Shown: in pieces, positions 1 to 7,969 of the stretch | Position numbering within the stretch: position 1 is the first letter of the stretch | How the letters are laid out: the number at the start of each line of letters is the position of its first letter | Source of the DNA: Lachnospiraceae bacterium | GTDB taxonomy: Bacteria > Bacillota > Clostridia > Lachnospirales > Lachnospiraceae | DNA: 64,000 nt | Direction: 5' to 3' | NCBI GenBank assembly: GCA_022792835.1 | Contig: JAAWBT010000089.1 | Location: forward strand, 1-64,000 | The notes under the pieces: generated by a model | The model's database searches: none | What the model was told of the DNA's origin: nothing | Seen by the model: the letters and a program-made list of their open reading frames with translations, nothing else | Made by a program: the position numbers and the translations under genes

Positions 1-2371
1 AATCCATGAGCACGCAGTCAAAGGTTCCTGGCTCGGAAGCTGTGAATGTATCTACAGCGGCTTTTCCGTTGTTGGCAGTCATGACCTGTGCGCCCGCCCC
101 TTTAAGCATGAACTCCACGATTTCACAGTTGATCTCATTGTCCTCCACCAAAAGGACCTGCATCCCGGCAACGCTGTCCTGCAAATTCTGTTCTTCATCT
201 GCAGGCGGCGCACTCTGTACCCCGTCGACCTGCATGGGCAGGGTGATCTGAAACACGCTCCCTTTTCCGACCAGGCTGTCTACCTCAATGGTCCCCTTCA
301 TCTGGTCTACCAGTTTCTTCACAATGGACATGCCAAGCCCCACACCGTTATAGTGGGTTCTTGCGCCCTGATGTTCCTGGGCAAAGGGCTCAAAAATATG
401 TTTTTTAAAATCCTCCCCGATGCCGATTCCGGTATCTTCAATTATAAACCGGTAGTCCGCAGTCTGACCTTGGCACGCGGTCTCTTTTACCTGGACACAT
501 ACGGAACCATGGGGCCGGTTATATTTGAGAGCATTGTCGATGGTATTCATTAAGATTTGCTTCAAGTGCAGGGGATTTCCGATCAGTCTGCTATGCTGCA
601 GATCGACCTCCTCAAGCGCCAGCCGGATCTGTCTTTCCTCCGCCTGGACGGACAGGATCGTGAAGCAATTTTCCAATATATCATGAAGATCAAAAGGTTC
701 CTTCACCATCGTCGGCCTTCCGCTCTCCAGGCTGCTGACCTGAAGAACGTCGTTGACCAGGGAGAGCAGATGCTCTGCCGACACACGGATTTTCTGTCGG
801 CACTCTCTCTGCAGCTTTGGATCATCCTGGCTTTTCTCCAGGATAGCCAGCATTCCCAGGATCCCGTTGATGGGCGTGCGCAGATCATGGGACATGTGGG
901 AAATAAATTCGCCCTTTGCCGAATTCGCCCGTCTCACCTTCTCCAAAAGTTCCATGATGGCCTGCTCCTGTTTTTTCCTCGTCATCATGGTCTCTGTGAT
1001 GTCCTGATGATAGCCGTTTAAGCAGGCGCCCGGTTTTTGGAATGCTTTATCAGGCACACCGCCGCATCGGACATATATTTTTCCAAGTTTTGGGTGGTTC
1101 CAGGGATAAATCACCTCGGAACGACCGGTTTCCAATATCTCCCCCACCGCTCCCTGCACCATCTCCACATAGTCCGGTTCAATGTTTTCAAACCAGTGCC
1201 GATAGCACTCTTCTGGCTTGATGCCATCCGGTACCCCAAGGAGGATGCGCATGGTCCGGTCTGTATACATTCTCGGCGGGCAGCCCTCCTCCAGCTCGAT
1301 GGTCCAGATACCGGTTCTGGCACCTTCCAGAATGTCCTCCAGGCTCTGCCTTGTCTCCAGCTTGTATTTTTCTTCCTGTTCCACCACGGCATTGACATCC
1401 CGCTGGGCGAAAATCGCACAGTTCTCGTCCTCTGTCTTCTCCGTGGCAGAAAAATGAATCTCCATGTGCTTCAATCCATGGGAAGTGTCTTTCACCTGGT
1501 AACGGACAGAGAACTTCTTCTGTGTCCTGAGCCTGGCGAGCACATATTCTTTTTTCGTCACGGCGCGGAGTCGTTCCTGATCCTGAGGGACCACATACCA
1601 GGAAATATACCGCTCCATGGCCGTCCCATAGCCGTCCTTAAAATTAACGGCCCAGTCCATCTCCATCTGCTCGCTGTCCCGGTATGTCTCGCATTCGCCT
1701 GTGTCAAAGTTCACCTGATAGATACCAAGATAGTCCACGCTGAGAGCATGGAGGACATTGTAGCTCCGCTTTTGAAGTTCGCGGACCAAATTGCGCCGTT
1801 TCAGGGAGGATACGATAAAATATGCCGCAGTCTGGAGCATATTCGATACATATTCCAATGACTTTACGGGGGGATTGTCCACGCCGTAAAAGCCGATAAG
1901 CTTTTTGCCGTCATAAAGGGGAACCACCACAAGAGAATGGATACCCTGCCGCTTCAGATTCTCATATTGAAGGGGCTCACTCTCCCGGATGTCTTCCAGA
2001 TTTTCAATAACGATATGCCTGCCGATGCTGAAATTTTGATACCAGCTTGCGCACACCTGCGGGGGGACATTTTGAAGATTTGCCTTTTCCGGCGCCACCC
2101 CGTCGGTCACCCACTCGTAGGTGTTGTCATCACAGCCGGACTCGTTCTGCTCAAATATGTAAGTCCGCTCCCCCTTCAGCGCTTTTCCAAGGTGTTTTAA
2201 CAACACCTCCAGCGACTGGTCCGGAGTCTCTTCCAGAAGGGCGATGCGAAGCCCTTCATTGATGACGGTCTCCAGATTCTGAACGCTTCGCATACCACGG
2301 TGCAGCTTACAGCCCCCGGTGGTCGGCGCGTCCTCGCCGGTCCGTTCAAAAAGTCCTTTTGGATCATTCAT
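1..2371 (-). CDS. Hybrid sensor histidine kinase/response regulator, 3' end cut by the window
   Basis: The minus-strand reading frame starts at an ATG whose first base is 2371, preceded by a good ribosome site (GGAGGAC), and stays open to base 1, so at least 790 residues are present and the C-terminus is missing. An N-terminal GAF-like region (about residues 25-170) is followed by two PAS-like regions. Next come a histidine-kinase dimerisation segment with the H-box HDLRTP (His near 495), an N-box (NTIDNALKYN near 607) and G-boxes (DTGIGIG, GVGLGMSIVKK near 660-680). The frame then enters a receiver domain beginning VLLVEDNE near 735 and leaves the window right after CVLMD, which should hold the phospho-acceptor Asp. 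No transmembrane segment is seen, so it is probably a cytoplasmic sensor. The signal is unknown. It is likely a phosphorelay kinase and could feed Spo0A, but that is only inference. Confidence 0.9.
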   Translation of the reverse strand, partial: MNDPKGLFERTGEDAPTTGGCKLHRGMRSVQNLETVINEGLRIALLEETPDQSLEVLLKHLGKALKGERTYIFEQNESGCDDNTYEWVTDGVAPEKANLQNVPPQVCASWYQNFSIGRHIVIENLEDIRESEPLQYENLKRQGIHSLVVVPLYDGKKLIGFYGVDNPPVKSLEYVSNMLQTAAYFIVSSLKRRNLVRELQKRSYNVLHALSVDYLGIYQVNFDTGECETYRDSEQMEMDWAVNFKDGYGTAMERYISWYVVPQDQERLRAVTKKEYVLARLRTQKKFSVRYQVKDTSHGLKHMEIHFSATEKTEDENCAIFAQRDVNAVVEQEEKYKLETRQSLEDILEGARTGIWTIELEEGCPPRMYTDRTMRILLGVPDGIKPEECYRHWFENIEPDYVEMVQGAVGEILETGRSEVIYPWNHPKLGKIYVRCGGVPDKAFQKPGACLNGYHQDITETMMTRKKQEQAIMELLEKVRRANSAKGEFISHMSHDLRTPINGILGMLAILEKSQDDPKLQRECRQKIRVSAEHLLSLVNDVLQVSSLESGRPTMVKEPFDLHDILENCFTILSVQAEERQIRLALEEVDLQHSRLIGNPLHLKQILMNTIDNALKYNRPHGSVCVQVKETACQGQTADYRFIIEDTGIGIGEDFKKHIFEPFAQEHQGARTHYNGVGLGMSIVKKLVDQMKGTIEVDSLVGKGSVFQITLPMQVDGVQSAPPADEEQNLQDSVAGMQVLLVEDNEINCEIVEFMLKGAGAQVMTANNGKAAVDTFTASEPGTFDCVLMD

Positions 2372-2527
2372 ACGTCCGTCCTCCATATAGACCGCTTTCC
2401 GGCCATAATCACTGCATCCAAGAATTCCGACACGAAGAGGCTTCTTTTCAGGAAGGCTCTGTTTTGGAATATCGCTACAGTTCTAGTTCGTTTGTAGTTT
2501 TGCCGCCCAAAGGGCGGCTCCTGTGTC

Positions 2528-2556
2528 ATAATACCATATGCTCCCAGTCACGTCAA
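2528..2556 (-). promoter_or_regulatory. Sigma-A-type promoter for the hybrid kinase
   Basis: Read on the minus strand, TTGACG (2556-2551) and TATTAT (2533-2528) are separated by 17 bp. The leader of about 150 nt carries a perfect 7-bp hairpin (GCCGCCC-AAA-GGGCGGC, 2502-2518). Nothing else is seen between 2372 and 2634 apart from the terminator listed next. Confidence 0.6.
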
Positions 2557-2579
2557 TATAGGGGTTGTCCACTCCTGTT

Positions 2580-2617
2580 GTCCGGCTGATTTTAAGGAAA
2601 ATTAAAATCAGCCGGAT
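2580..2617 (-). terminator. Hairpin terminator downstream of the DUF305 gene
   Basis: A near-perfect 14-bp inverted repeat with an 8-nt loop (core arms 2582-2594 and 2603-2615, CCGGCTGATTTTA) lies 18 bp beyond the stop of the DUF305 gene. It lacks a long U-run after the stem, but its position and strength suggest termination. Confidence 0.6.
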
Positions 2618-2634
2618 ATTTATTGAAGACATTT

Positions 2635-3210
2635 TTACATACTGTACCCGCTCCTTCGAAGCAGACCTTGCATCTGGCGCACGCTGCGTCTCTGAGAAGT
2701 TACAATAGATTCCAGGATGGGGACCAGTTCGTCGCAGACCTCATAGTGGAGGGCATTTTCCGACATAGAAACAGCACCCAGGTGATGAGGGATCATTTCC
2801 AGCATGAAATTGGCGTCAATGGAATCTGTCTGACGGGAAAATTCCATATCTGTGAACATGATCTCCATGATCTGGCAGGTTCTGCGGTCATAGAGACAGA
2901 TATCTTTGTCGCAGTTGATGAGACAGGAGCAGGAGCCAAGCAGGGCTTCCATGTCAGCGATCCCTTTGGTCTGCTCTTCGATGATCTGTTCGGCAATGGT
3001 CTTTAAAGGGCACCAATCGCTGTATTTTAAAAGAGTTTCAGACATCTGGATGGCAGCCTGATGGTGGGGGATCATCTGGACGATAAAATTATTTGAGAGA
3101 CTTTCCGTCAGTTTTGCCGTGGTCATTTCCCGGACCATTTGATCTAAAATGCAGTAGAAGGTATTCAGATATTCTTTCGTGTCAAAGCAGAAACGCTCGT
3201 TGCTTGCCAT
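2635..3210 (-). CDS. DUF305 family protein, ferritin-like helical, with duplicated MIPHH motif
   Basis: This 191-residue protein has two copies of the DUF305 hallmark, MIPHHQAAIQM and MIPHHLGAVSM, so it appears to be two tandem helical units. The His pairs are candidate metal ligands. Several Cys residues lie in the middle (CSCLINCDKDIC and RRTC). A longer frame begins at 3240, but GGAGGA sits 8 bases before the ATG at 3210, so the shorter start (MASNERFCFD) is preferred. No signal peptide is visible, unlike many secreted DUF305 proteins. It is divergent from the feo genes and shares their upstream region. A role in metal handling is inferred from this neighbourhood only. Confidence 0.8.
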   Translation of the reverse strand: MASNERFCFDTKEYLNTFYCILDQMVREMTTAKLTESLSNNFIVQMIPHHQAAIQMSETLLKYSDWCPLKTIAEQIIEEQTKGIADMEALLGSCSCLINCDKDICLYDRRTCQIMEIMFTDMEFSRQTDSIDANFMLEMIPHHLGAVSMSENALHYEVCDELVPILESIVTSQRRSVRQMQGLLRRSGYSM

Positions 3211-3279
3211 GGGTTCTTCTTCCTCCTTCTTTATACCCATGGTATGCGGAGAGATTTTTATCTGTGCGGCAAAAAAGAG

Positions 3280-3332
3280 TTGACAGAAAGGTTAGGTTAT
3301 GCTAACATGTGTGTGGTTAGAAAAATCTAACC
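3280..3332 (+). promoter_or_regulatory. feo promoter with DtxR-like box and GGTTAG-N6-CTAACC operator
   Basis: TTGACA (3280-3285) and TAACAT (3303-3308) are spaced 17 bp. A 19-bp sequence at 3292-3310 (TTAGGTTATGCTAACATGT) resembles the classical DtxR/IdeR box and covers the -10 element. Just downstream, 3315-3332 carries a perfect palindrome, GGTTAG-aaaaat-CTAACC. Repression by an iron-responsive DtxR-family regulator is inferred. No such regulator is encoded in the window. Confidence 0.65.
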
Positions 3333-3394
3333 ATTTCTTTGCGGGAAAAGTTAGCAGAAACTTACTGAGAACCTATAAGAAAGGGAGGAAAAGG

Positions 3395-3649
3395 ATGCCG
3401 CTTACACTTGCAGCAGTGGGAGAAGAAAACATGATTCAGAGGGTGGGAGGAAAGCCGGAAGTTAAGGCGCACCTGGAGAACCTGGGCTTTGTCTCAGGCG
3501 GGAAGGTGACGGTTATTTCCACCATGGGGGGAAACCTGATTGTGAATGTGAAGGAGTCCCGGGTGGCCGTCAGTAAGGAGATGGCGGGAAAGATCATGGT
3601 GCGGATTGGAGACAGCTTAGGAGCGCACCGCAGAAATCTAAAAATGTGA
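3395..3649 (+). CDS. feoA: FeoA-family ferrous iron transport accessory protein (first copy)
   Basis: An 84-residue SH3-like FeoA protein that assists the FeoB ferrous iron channel at the cytoplasmic face. Features typical of the family are the LxxLGFVSGGKVTVIS segment and the C-terminal end containing MVRIGDSLGA. The start at 3395 (MPLTLAAVG) follows the ribosome site GGGAGG. An upstream in-frame start at 3299 would lie inside the promoter and is rejected. It is the first gene of feoA-feoA-feoB, 12 bp before the second copy. Two different small FeoA proteins before FeoB is common in Clostridia. Confidence 0.9.
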   Translation: MPLTLAAVGEENMIQRVGGKPEVKAHLENLGFVSGGKVTVISTMGGNLIVNVKESRVAVSKEMAGKIMVRIGDSLGAHRRNLKM

Positions 3650-3661
3650 GGAGGATTCAGC

Positions 3662-3883
3662 ATGAAGACATTGAGAGAGGCAAAGATCGGCGATACCGCA
3701 ACCGTGGTGAAGCTTCACGGGGGGGGAGTGGTCAGGCGGAGGATCATGGACATGGGCATCACCCGCGGTGTGGAGATTTATGTGCGGAAGGTGGCTCCTC
3801 TGGGAGATCCGTTGGAGGTGACAGTCAGAGGCTATGAGCTTTCCCTCCGGAAAGTGGATGCAGAAATGATCGAGGTCAGCTAA
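3662..3883 (+). CDS. feoA: FeoA-family ferrous iron transport accessory protein (second copy)
   Basis: A 73-residue FeoA domain protein: MKTLREAKIGDTATVVKL, then RRRIMDMGITRGVEIYVRKVAPLGDP, then ELSLRKVDAEMIEV at the end. This is the canonical FeoA pattern (increase in g, DMGItrG, PLGDP). The ribosome site GAGGAGG precedes the ATG. It probably binds FeoB and modulates GTPase-coupled Fe2+ uptake. It diverges clearly from the preceding copy, so the pair may form a heteromeric partner rather than being a recent duplication. Confidence 0.92.
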   Translation: MKTLREAKIGDTATVVKLHGGGVVRRRIMDMGITRGVEIYVRKVAPLGDPLEVTVRGYELSLRKVDAEMIEVS

Positions 3884-3915
3884 GGCGCATGTGGGCGTCT
3901 ATTTTTCAGGGCCGA

Positions 3916-3933
3916 GGTTAGTTTGTGCTAATA
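3916..3933 (+). promoter_or_regulatory. GGTTAG-N6-CTAATA operator-like site before feoB
   Basis: GGTTAG (3916-3921), six bases (tttgtg), then CTAATA lies 35 bp before the feoB start. It has the same architecture as the palindrome at 3315-3332 and the site before the ZIP gene at 30669-30686, which suggests that feoB has an additional regulated entry point. Confidence 0.5.
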
Positions 3934-3967
3934 AAGAGGCACTGTTTTGTAGAAAGGAGAAAAAGTT

Positions 3968-6199
3968 ATGAGTATGAAAATTGCCCTTGCGGGGAATCCC
4001 AACAGCGGAAAGACAACATTGTTCAATGCGCTGACCGGCTCCAACCAGTTTGTGGGGAATTGGCCCGGCGTCACGGTGGAGAAAAAAGAAGGGAAGCTAA
4101 AGAAATACGATGATGTGAAGATCATAGACCTTCCGGGCATTTATTCCCTCTCTCCCTATACTCTGGAGGAAGTGGTGGCCAGAAACTATCTGATCACCGA
4201 ACGGCCTGATGCCATTTTAAATATCATCGACGGCACCAATCTGGAAAGGAATCTTTATCTGACCACCCAGCTTGTGGAACTGGGAATTCCTGTGGTAGTG
4301 GCTGTCAACATGATGGATGTGGTGAAGAAGAACGGCGACAGGATCAACACAGAGGAGCTTTCCAGGAAACTTGGCTGCAGAGTGGTGGAGATTTCGGCCT
4401 TAAAAGGCACGGGAACCATGGAGGCCGCGGGGGCGGCAGTGAAGGCGGCGGCACAGAACAAGACTGTGCCGGCTCACAGCTTTTCCGGGGCCGTGGAACA
4501 TGCGCTTGCCCATATCGAGGAGGTGGCCGTACACAGCATGCCGGAAGAATGGCAGCGGTGGTATGCCATCAAAATCTTTGAGCGGGATGAAAAGGTACTG
4601 GAGAACATGAAGCTGGGGCCGGCGAAGCTTTCCCACATCGAGGAGGATATCCGGGCAGCGGAGAAAGAACTGGACGACGATGCGGAGAGTATCATTACCA
4701 ATGAGCGTTATCTTTATATTACTTCCATTATAAAAGGCTGTTATACGAAAAAGAATGTAGGAGGTCTGTCTGTCTCCGACAAGATCGACAAGGTGGTGAC
4801 GAACCGGTTCCTTGCCCTTCCCATCTTTGCTCTTGTCATGTTTCTTGTCTATTATGTGTCTGTGAGCACCGTGGGAACCATTGCCACAGACTGGGCCAAT
4901 GACGGTGTCTTTGGCGACGGCTGGTATCTCTTTGGCATGGGCCGGGCTGAGTATGAGGCGGCATCAGAGGGGATGGAAGAGACGGACCCGGCAGACTATG
5001 GTATCTGGGTTCCCGGAATCCCCGGACTCGTCGAAAAGGGCCTTGACGCAGTGGGATGCGCGGAGTGGCTCCATAACCTGATCATCGACGGCATTGTGGC
5101 CGGCGTGGGCGCGGTGCTTGGTTTTGTGCCTCAGATGTTGGTGCTGTTTTTGTTTTTGGCATTTTTGGAGAGCTGCGGCTACATGGCGAGAATCGCCTTT
5201 ATCATGGACCGGATTTTCCGTAAGTTCGGTCTTTCCGGAAAGTCCTTCATTCCGATGCTGGTGGGCGTGGGCTGCGGCGTGCCCGGAATCATGGCATCCA
5301 GGACCATTGAACATGACCGTGACCGGAAAATGACCATCATGACCACCACTTTTATTCCCTGCGGGGCGAAACTTCCCGTTATTGCTTTGATTGCTGGGGC
5401 CATGTTTGGAGGCGCCTGGTGGGTACCCCCAAGCGCTTACTTCATCGGCATTGCTGCCATCATCCTTTCCGGCGTCATGTTAAAGAAAACAAGAATGTTC
5501 GCAGGAGATCCGGCTCCTTTTGTCATGGAGCTTCCTGCCTACCACCTGCCCACTGTGGGAAGCGTGCTGCGGGCCATGTGGGAGCGGGGATGGTCATTCA
5601 TCAGGAAAGCCGGAACGATCATCCTCCTGGCGACCATCCTGATATGGTTTACCTCATCTTACGGATTCGGAGAGAACGGTTTTGGCGCGGTGGAAATGGA
5701 GGAAAGCCTTCTGGCCTTCGTCGGAAAAGGCATTGCGTGGATCTTTGCGCCCATTGGATGGGGACACTGGCAGGGGGCCGTAGCGTCATTGACCGGCCTG
5801 ATCGCGAAGGAGAACGTGGTGGGAACCTTTGGCGTGCTCTTTGGCGGTTTCGACGAGGTGGCGGAAAACGGCTGGCAGATCTGGGCCAACATGCGGATGG
5901 TCTTTACCCCTCTGGCGGCTTACTCCTTCCTGATCTTCAACCTGCTCTGCGCACCCTGCTTTGCGGCCATCGGCGCCATCAGGCGGGAGATGAACAGTCC
6001 GAAATGGACTTGGTTTGCCATTGGTTATCAGTGCGTGTTTGCCTATGTGACTGCATTCATTGTATATCAGCTTGGCCTTCTCTTCACCGGAAGGGTCAAT
6101 ATTCTTGGCACGGCCGCGGCAACAGTCCTGACGGCAGGCATCTTATACATGCTGTTCAGGCCCTACAGTGAGAGCCGGACCTTTTCAATGGATATTTAA
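3968..6199 (+). CDS. feoB: FeoB ferrous iron transporter
   Basis: A 743-residue inner-membrane Fe2+ transporter. The N-terminal G-protein domain shows G1 GNPNSGKT (residues 9-16), G3 DLPGIY and G4 NMMD, followed by the helical GDI-like spacer. The membrane part starts near residue 275 (RFLALPIFALVMFLVYYV) and carries the two Gate regions, including GYMARIAF, GVGCGVPGIMASR and the IPCGAKLPV motif. Length is normal. The start ATG follows AAAGGAG. It is the third gene of the feo operon, 84 bp after the second feoA, with an operator-like site in the gap. No FeoC follows. Its last 15 bases overlap the end of the convergent PucR gene. Confidence 0.97.
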   Translation: MSMKIALAGNPNSGKTTLFNALTGSNQFVGNWPGVTVEKKEGKLKKYDDVKIIDLPGIYSLSPYTLEEVVARNYLITERPDAILNIIDGTNLERNLYLTTQLVELGIPVVVAVNMMDVVKKNGDRINTEELSRKLGCRVVEISALKGTGTMEAAGAAVKAAAQNKTVPAHSFSGAVEHALAHIEEVAVHSMPEEWQRWYAIKIFERDEKVLENMKLGPAKLSHIEEDIRAAEKELDDDAESIITNERYLYITSIIKGCYTKKNVGGLSVSDKIDKVVTNRFLALPIFALVMFLVYYVSVSTVGTIATDWANDGVFGDGWYLFGMGRAEYEAASEGMEETDPADYGIWVPGIPGLVEKGLDAVGCAEWLHNLIIDGIVAGVGAVLGFVPQMLVLFLFLAFLESCGYMARIAFIMDRIFRKFGLSGKSFIPMLVGVGCGVPGIMASRTIEHDRDRKMTIMTTTFIPCGAKLPVIALIAGAMFGGAWWVPPSAYFIGIAAIILSGVMLKKTRMFAGDPAPFVMELPAYHLPTVGSVLRAMWERGWSFIRKAGTIILLATILIWFTSSYGFGENGFGAVEMEESLLAFVGKGIAWIFAPIGWGHWQGAVASLTGLIAKENVVGTFGVLFGGFDEVAENGWQIWANMRMVFTPLAAYSFLIFNLLCAPCFAAIGAIRREMNSPKWTWFAIGYQCVFAYVTAFIVYQLGLLFTGRVNILGTAAATVLTAGILYMLFRPYSESRTFSMDI

Positions 6200-7747
6200 A
6201 GACTGTTCCAAGTTGGGCTGCTCCAGAATGTAAAAAGAAATCTGCAGGACGAGCCGTTCTTTTATATTCTCAAAATCAATGTCGGCAATTTTCTGAATGC
6301 GCTCCAGGCGGTAAAAAAGTGTGCTTCTGTGGATGAACAGCGCTTTTGACGTCTGGAGCGCATTTCGTTCCAGCTCCAGATAGACTTTGAGGGTCTGGTA
6401 CAGAGCTGTATGGTTTTCCAGATCGTACCGTTTTAAAATCAGAAGCTTGTAGGAGCAGAGGAGCTCAGGGGGCAGGGCTTCTGTTCCTTTTTCCAGAAAA
6501 AATTCCAGAATATAGTCGTCAAACCGGTAATACCAGTTCATGCTGGAACTTTTAAGCCCCAATTCCAGTGCGGTCCTGGCCTGGCGGTATCCCTGAGGAA
6601 GCAGCATGAAATCAAAGATTTCTGAACTGGCGCCCATCTTTAAAAGCCCCTCCCGAAGAAGGACTGCAAGACTGCTCAGCACATCGGAGATGCGGGTGTT
6701 GGAATAGGAGAGATTTACGATGACCGTGATGCCGCTATTGTGGAGGAAAGCGCGGCCTTCCGGAATTTGCGCTTCAATATGGCCGATGGTTGCGGCAGAA
6801 GAGAGCATACGGATATTCTGCTGTTTGGTCTCAAGGCGCAGACAGAGGTAATGATCGTTCCGCTTCCAGTTTAAAAACTGAAGCATGTTCATGACAGCGG
6901 AAAGCTCCCGGATCTCTCCGTCCAGAAACCGGCGGAAAAACTGTTCCATGTCATTTCCCATATTAAACAGGAACAGGCGGCTGCTTCGGATAGATGAGAG
7001 AATCAGTTCGGCGAGATGGGACAGGATGTGGTACTGGCCGGGGCGGATGGGAGTCTCCAGCTCATCCACGCAGATCCTTCCCAGATATCTGCCGTCATTC
7101 CACAGATTCATATACAGGATCGGGTACCCCCTCTGCTCGGCAGAAAACAGGCAGACCTGAGTGGTGTTCAGGGTATTTAAGTATTCCGGGTCCACCTTGA
7201 AATCGTTGATCAGGCTTAAGGGGACGATATTCCAGCCGGTCCTGGCATCCCGCTCCCAGACCAGCATCCCAGGTGCGCGGTGGGGACAGGAGATGATGAA
7301 AAAGTTGGTGTCATGTACAAAAACCGGATTCCGGAAGATCTTCAGGCTGGCTTCCAGCATGGCATCCAGAGGGCGGGGGGCGCTCAGAGCCTGATAAAGC
7401 TCTGTGTTCCAGTGGACATACAGGTCGAAGGTATCCTGAGCCAAAGAGAACAGCTCCGGAAGGCTTATATCGTCCTCGACAATCAGTACAGAACAGGCAG
7501 CCGGAAGTTTTGTATTATCCGGTTTTCCGGCCACAAGGAAGGAGAGACCATGGATGTCCGGAGAAAGAGAGCCGATTTTGGCAGCCGGAATGGTGTAGAC
7601 ATACCGTTCTTCCAAAGTCTGACCGCTGATCCAGGGTCTGACAGCCTCCAGACAAGGAAGATCCAGGTCAGAAAACAAGGTCACATGGGTATATTTGTCA
7701 GAAAACGCATCCTTTAAAATTTTCATGTTCAGTCGGAATAAAAGCAT
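6185..7747 (-). CDS. PucR/CdaR-type transcriptional regulator (copy 1)
   Basis: A 520-residue regulator with a long variable N-terminal sensory region and a C-terminal PucR helix-turn-helix domain at about residues 455-510 (ALFIHRSTLFYRLERIQKI). It is transcribed away from the MFS gene that opens the corrinoid methyl-transfer cluster, and is homologous along its length to the second PucR gene at 16774-18306, which sits in the same divergent arrangement. The start at 7747 follows GGGAGG with 5-6 bases spacing. The family generally senses small metabolites and often activates catabolic genes. Here the likely targets are the flanking transporter-methyltransferase genes. The effector is unknown. 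Confidence 0.87.
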   Translation of the reverse strand: MLLFRLNMKILKDAFSDKYTHVTLFSDLDLPCLEAVRPWISGQTLEERYVYTIPAAKIGSLSPDIHGLSFLVAGKPDNTKLPAACSVLIVEDDISLPELFSLAQDTFDLYVHWNTELYQALSAPRPLDAMLEASLKIFRNPVFVHDTNFFIISCPHRAPGMLVWERDARTGWNIVPLSLINDFKVDPEYLNTLNTTQVCLFSAEQRGYPILYMNLWNDGRYLGRICVDELETPIRPGQYHILSHLAELILSSIRSSRLFLFNMGNDMEQFFRRFLDGEIRELSAVMNMLQFLNWKRNDHYLCLRLETKQQNIRMLSSAATIGHIEAQIPEGRAFLHNSGITVIVNLSYSNTRISDVLSSLAVLLREGLLKMGASSEIFDFMLLPQGYRQARTALELGLKSSSMNWYYRFDDYILEFFLEKGTEALPPELLCSYKLLILKRYDLENHTALYQTLKVYLELERNALQTSKALFIHRSTLFYRLERIQKIADIDFENIKERLVLQISFYILEQPNLEQSLNIH

Positions 7748-7969
7748 CGAAACCTCCCGGGGAATTTTTTAACAGTATAGCACATCTCTGAATAATTGTG
7801 AATAATGCCATATAAAAACGACAAAAAGTAGGAATGGGATAAAAGATTCTGAGGCGGTATGTCGGATTTACGAAAAGCATTATGCATAATATACTAAAAA
7901 TATCATGCGAATACGGAAAAAATATAAAAATTAACGGTTCGCAAAAATAAAAAGAGGGGGTAATGCAGA
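7748..7969. promoter_or_regulatory. Divergent control region with 14-bp motif shared with the second PucR locus
   Basis: This intergenic region separates PucR copy 1 (minus) from the MFS gene (plus). At 7821-7834 it contains ACAAAAAGTAGGAA, which recurs exactly at 18397-18410 between PucR copy 2 and the pterin methyltransferase. The region is A+T-rich towards the MFS gene. No clear -35/-10 pair could be assigned. Confidence 0.5.

Noticed and set aside
557-1861. Plus-strand frames across the first 2 kb
   Set aside because: The minus strand gives one continuous kinase with all signature boxes, so these are shadows.
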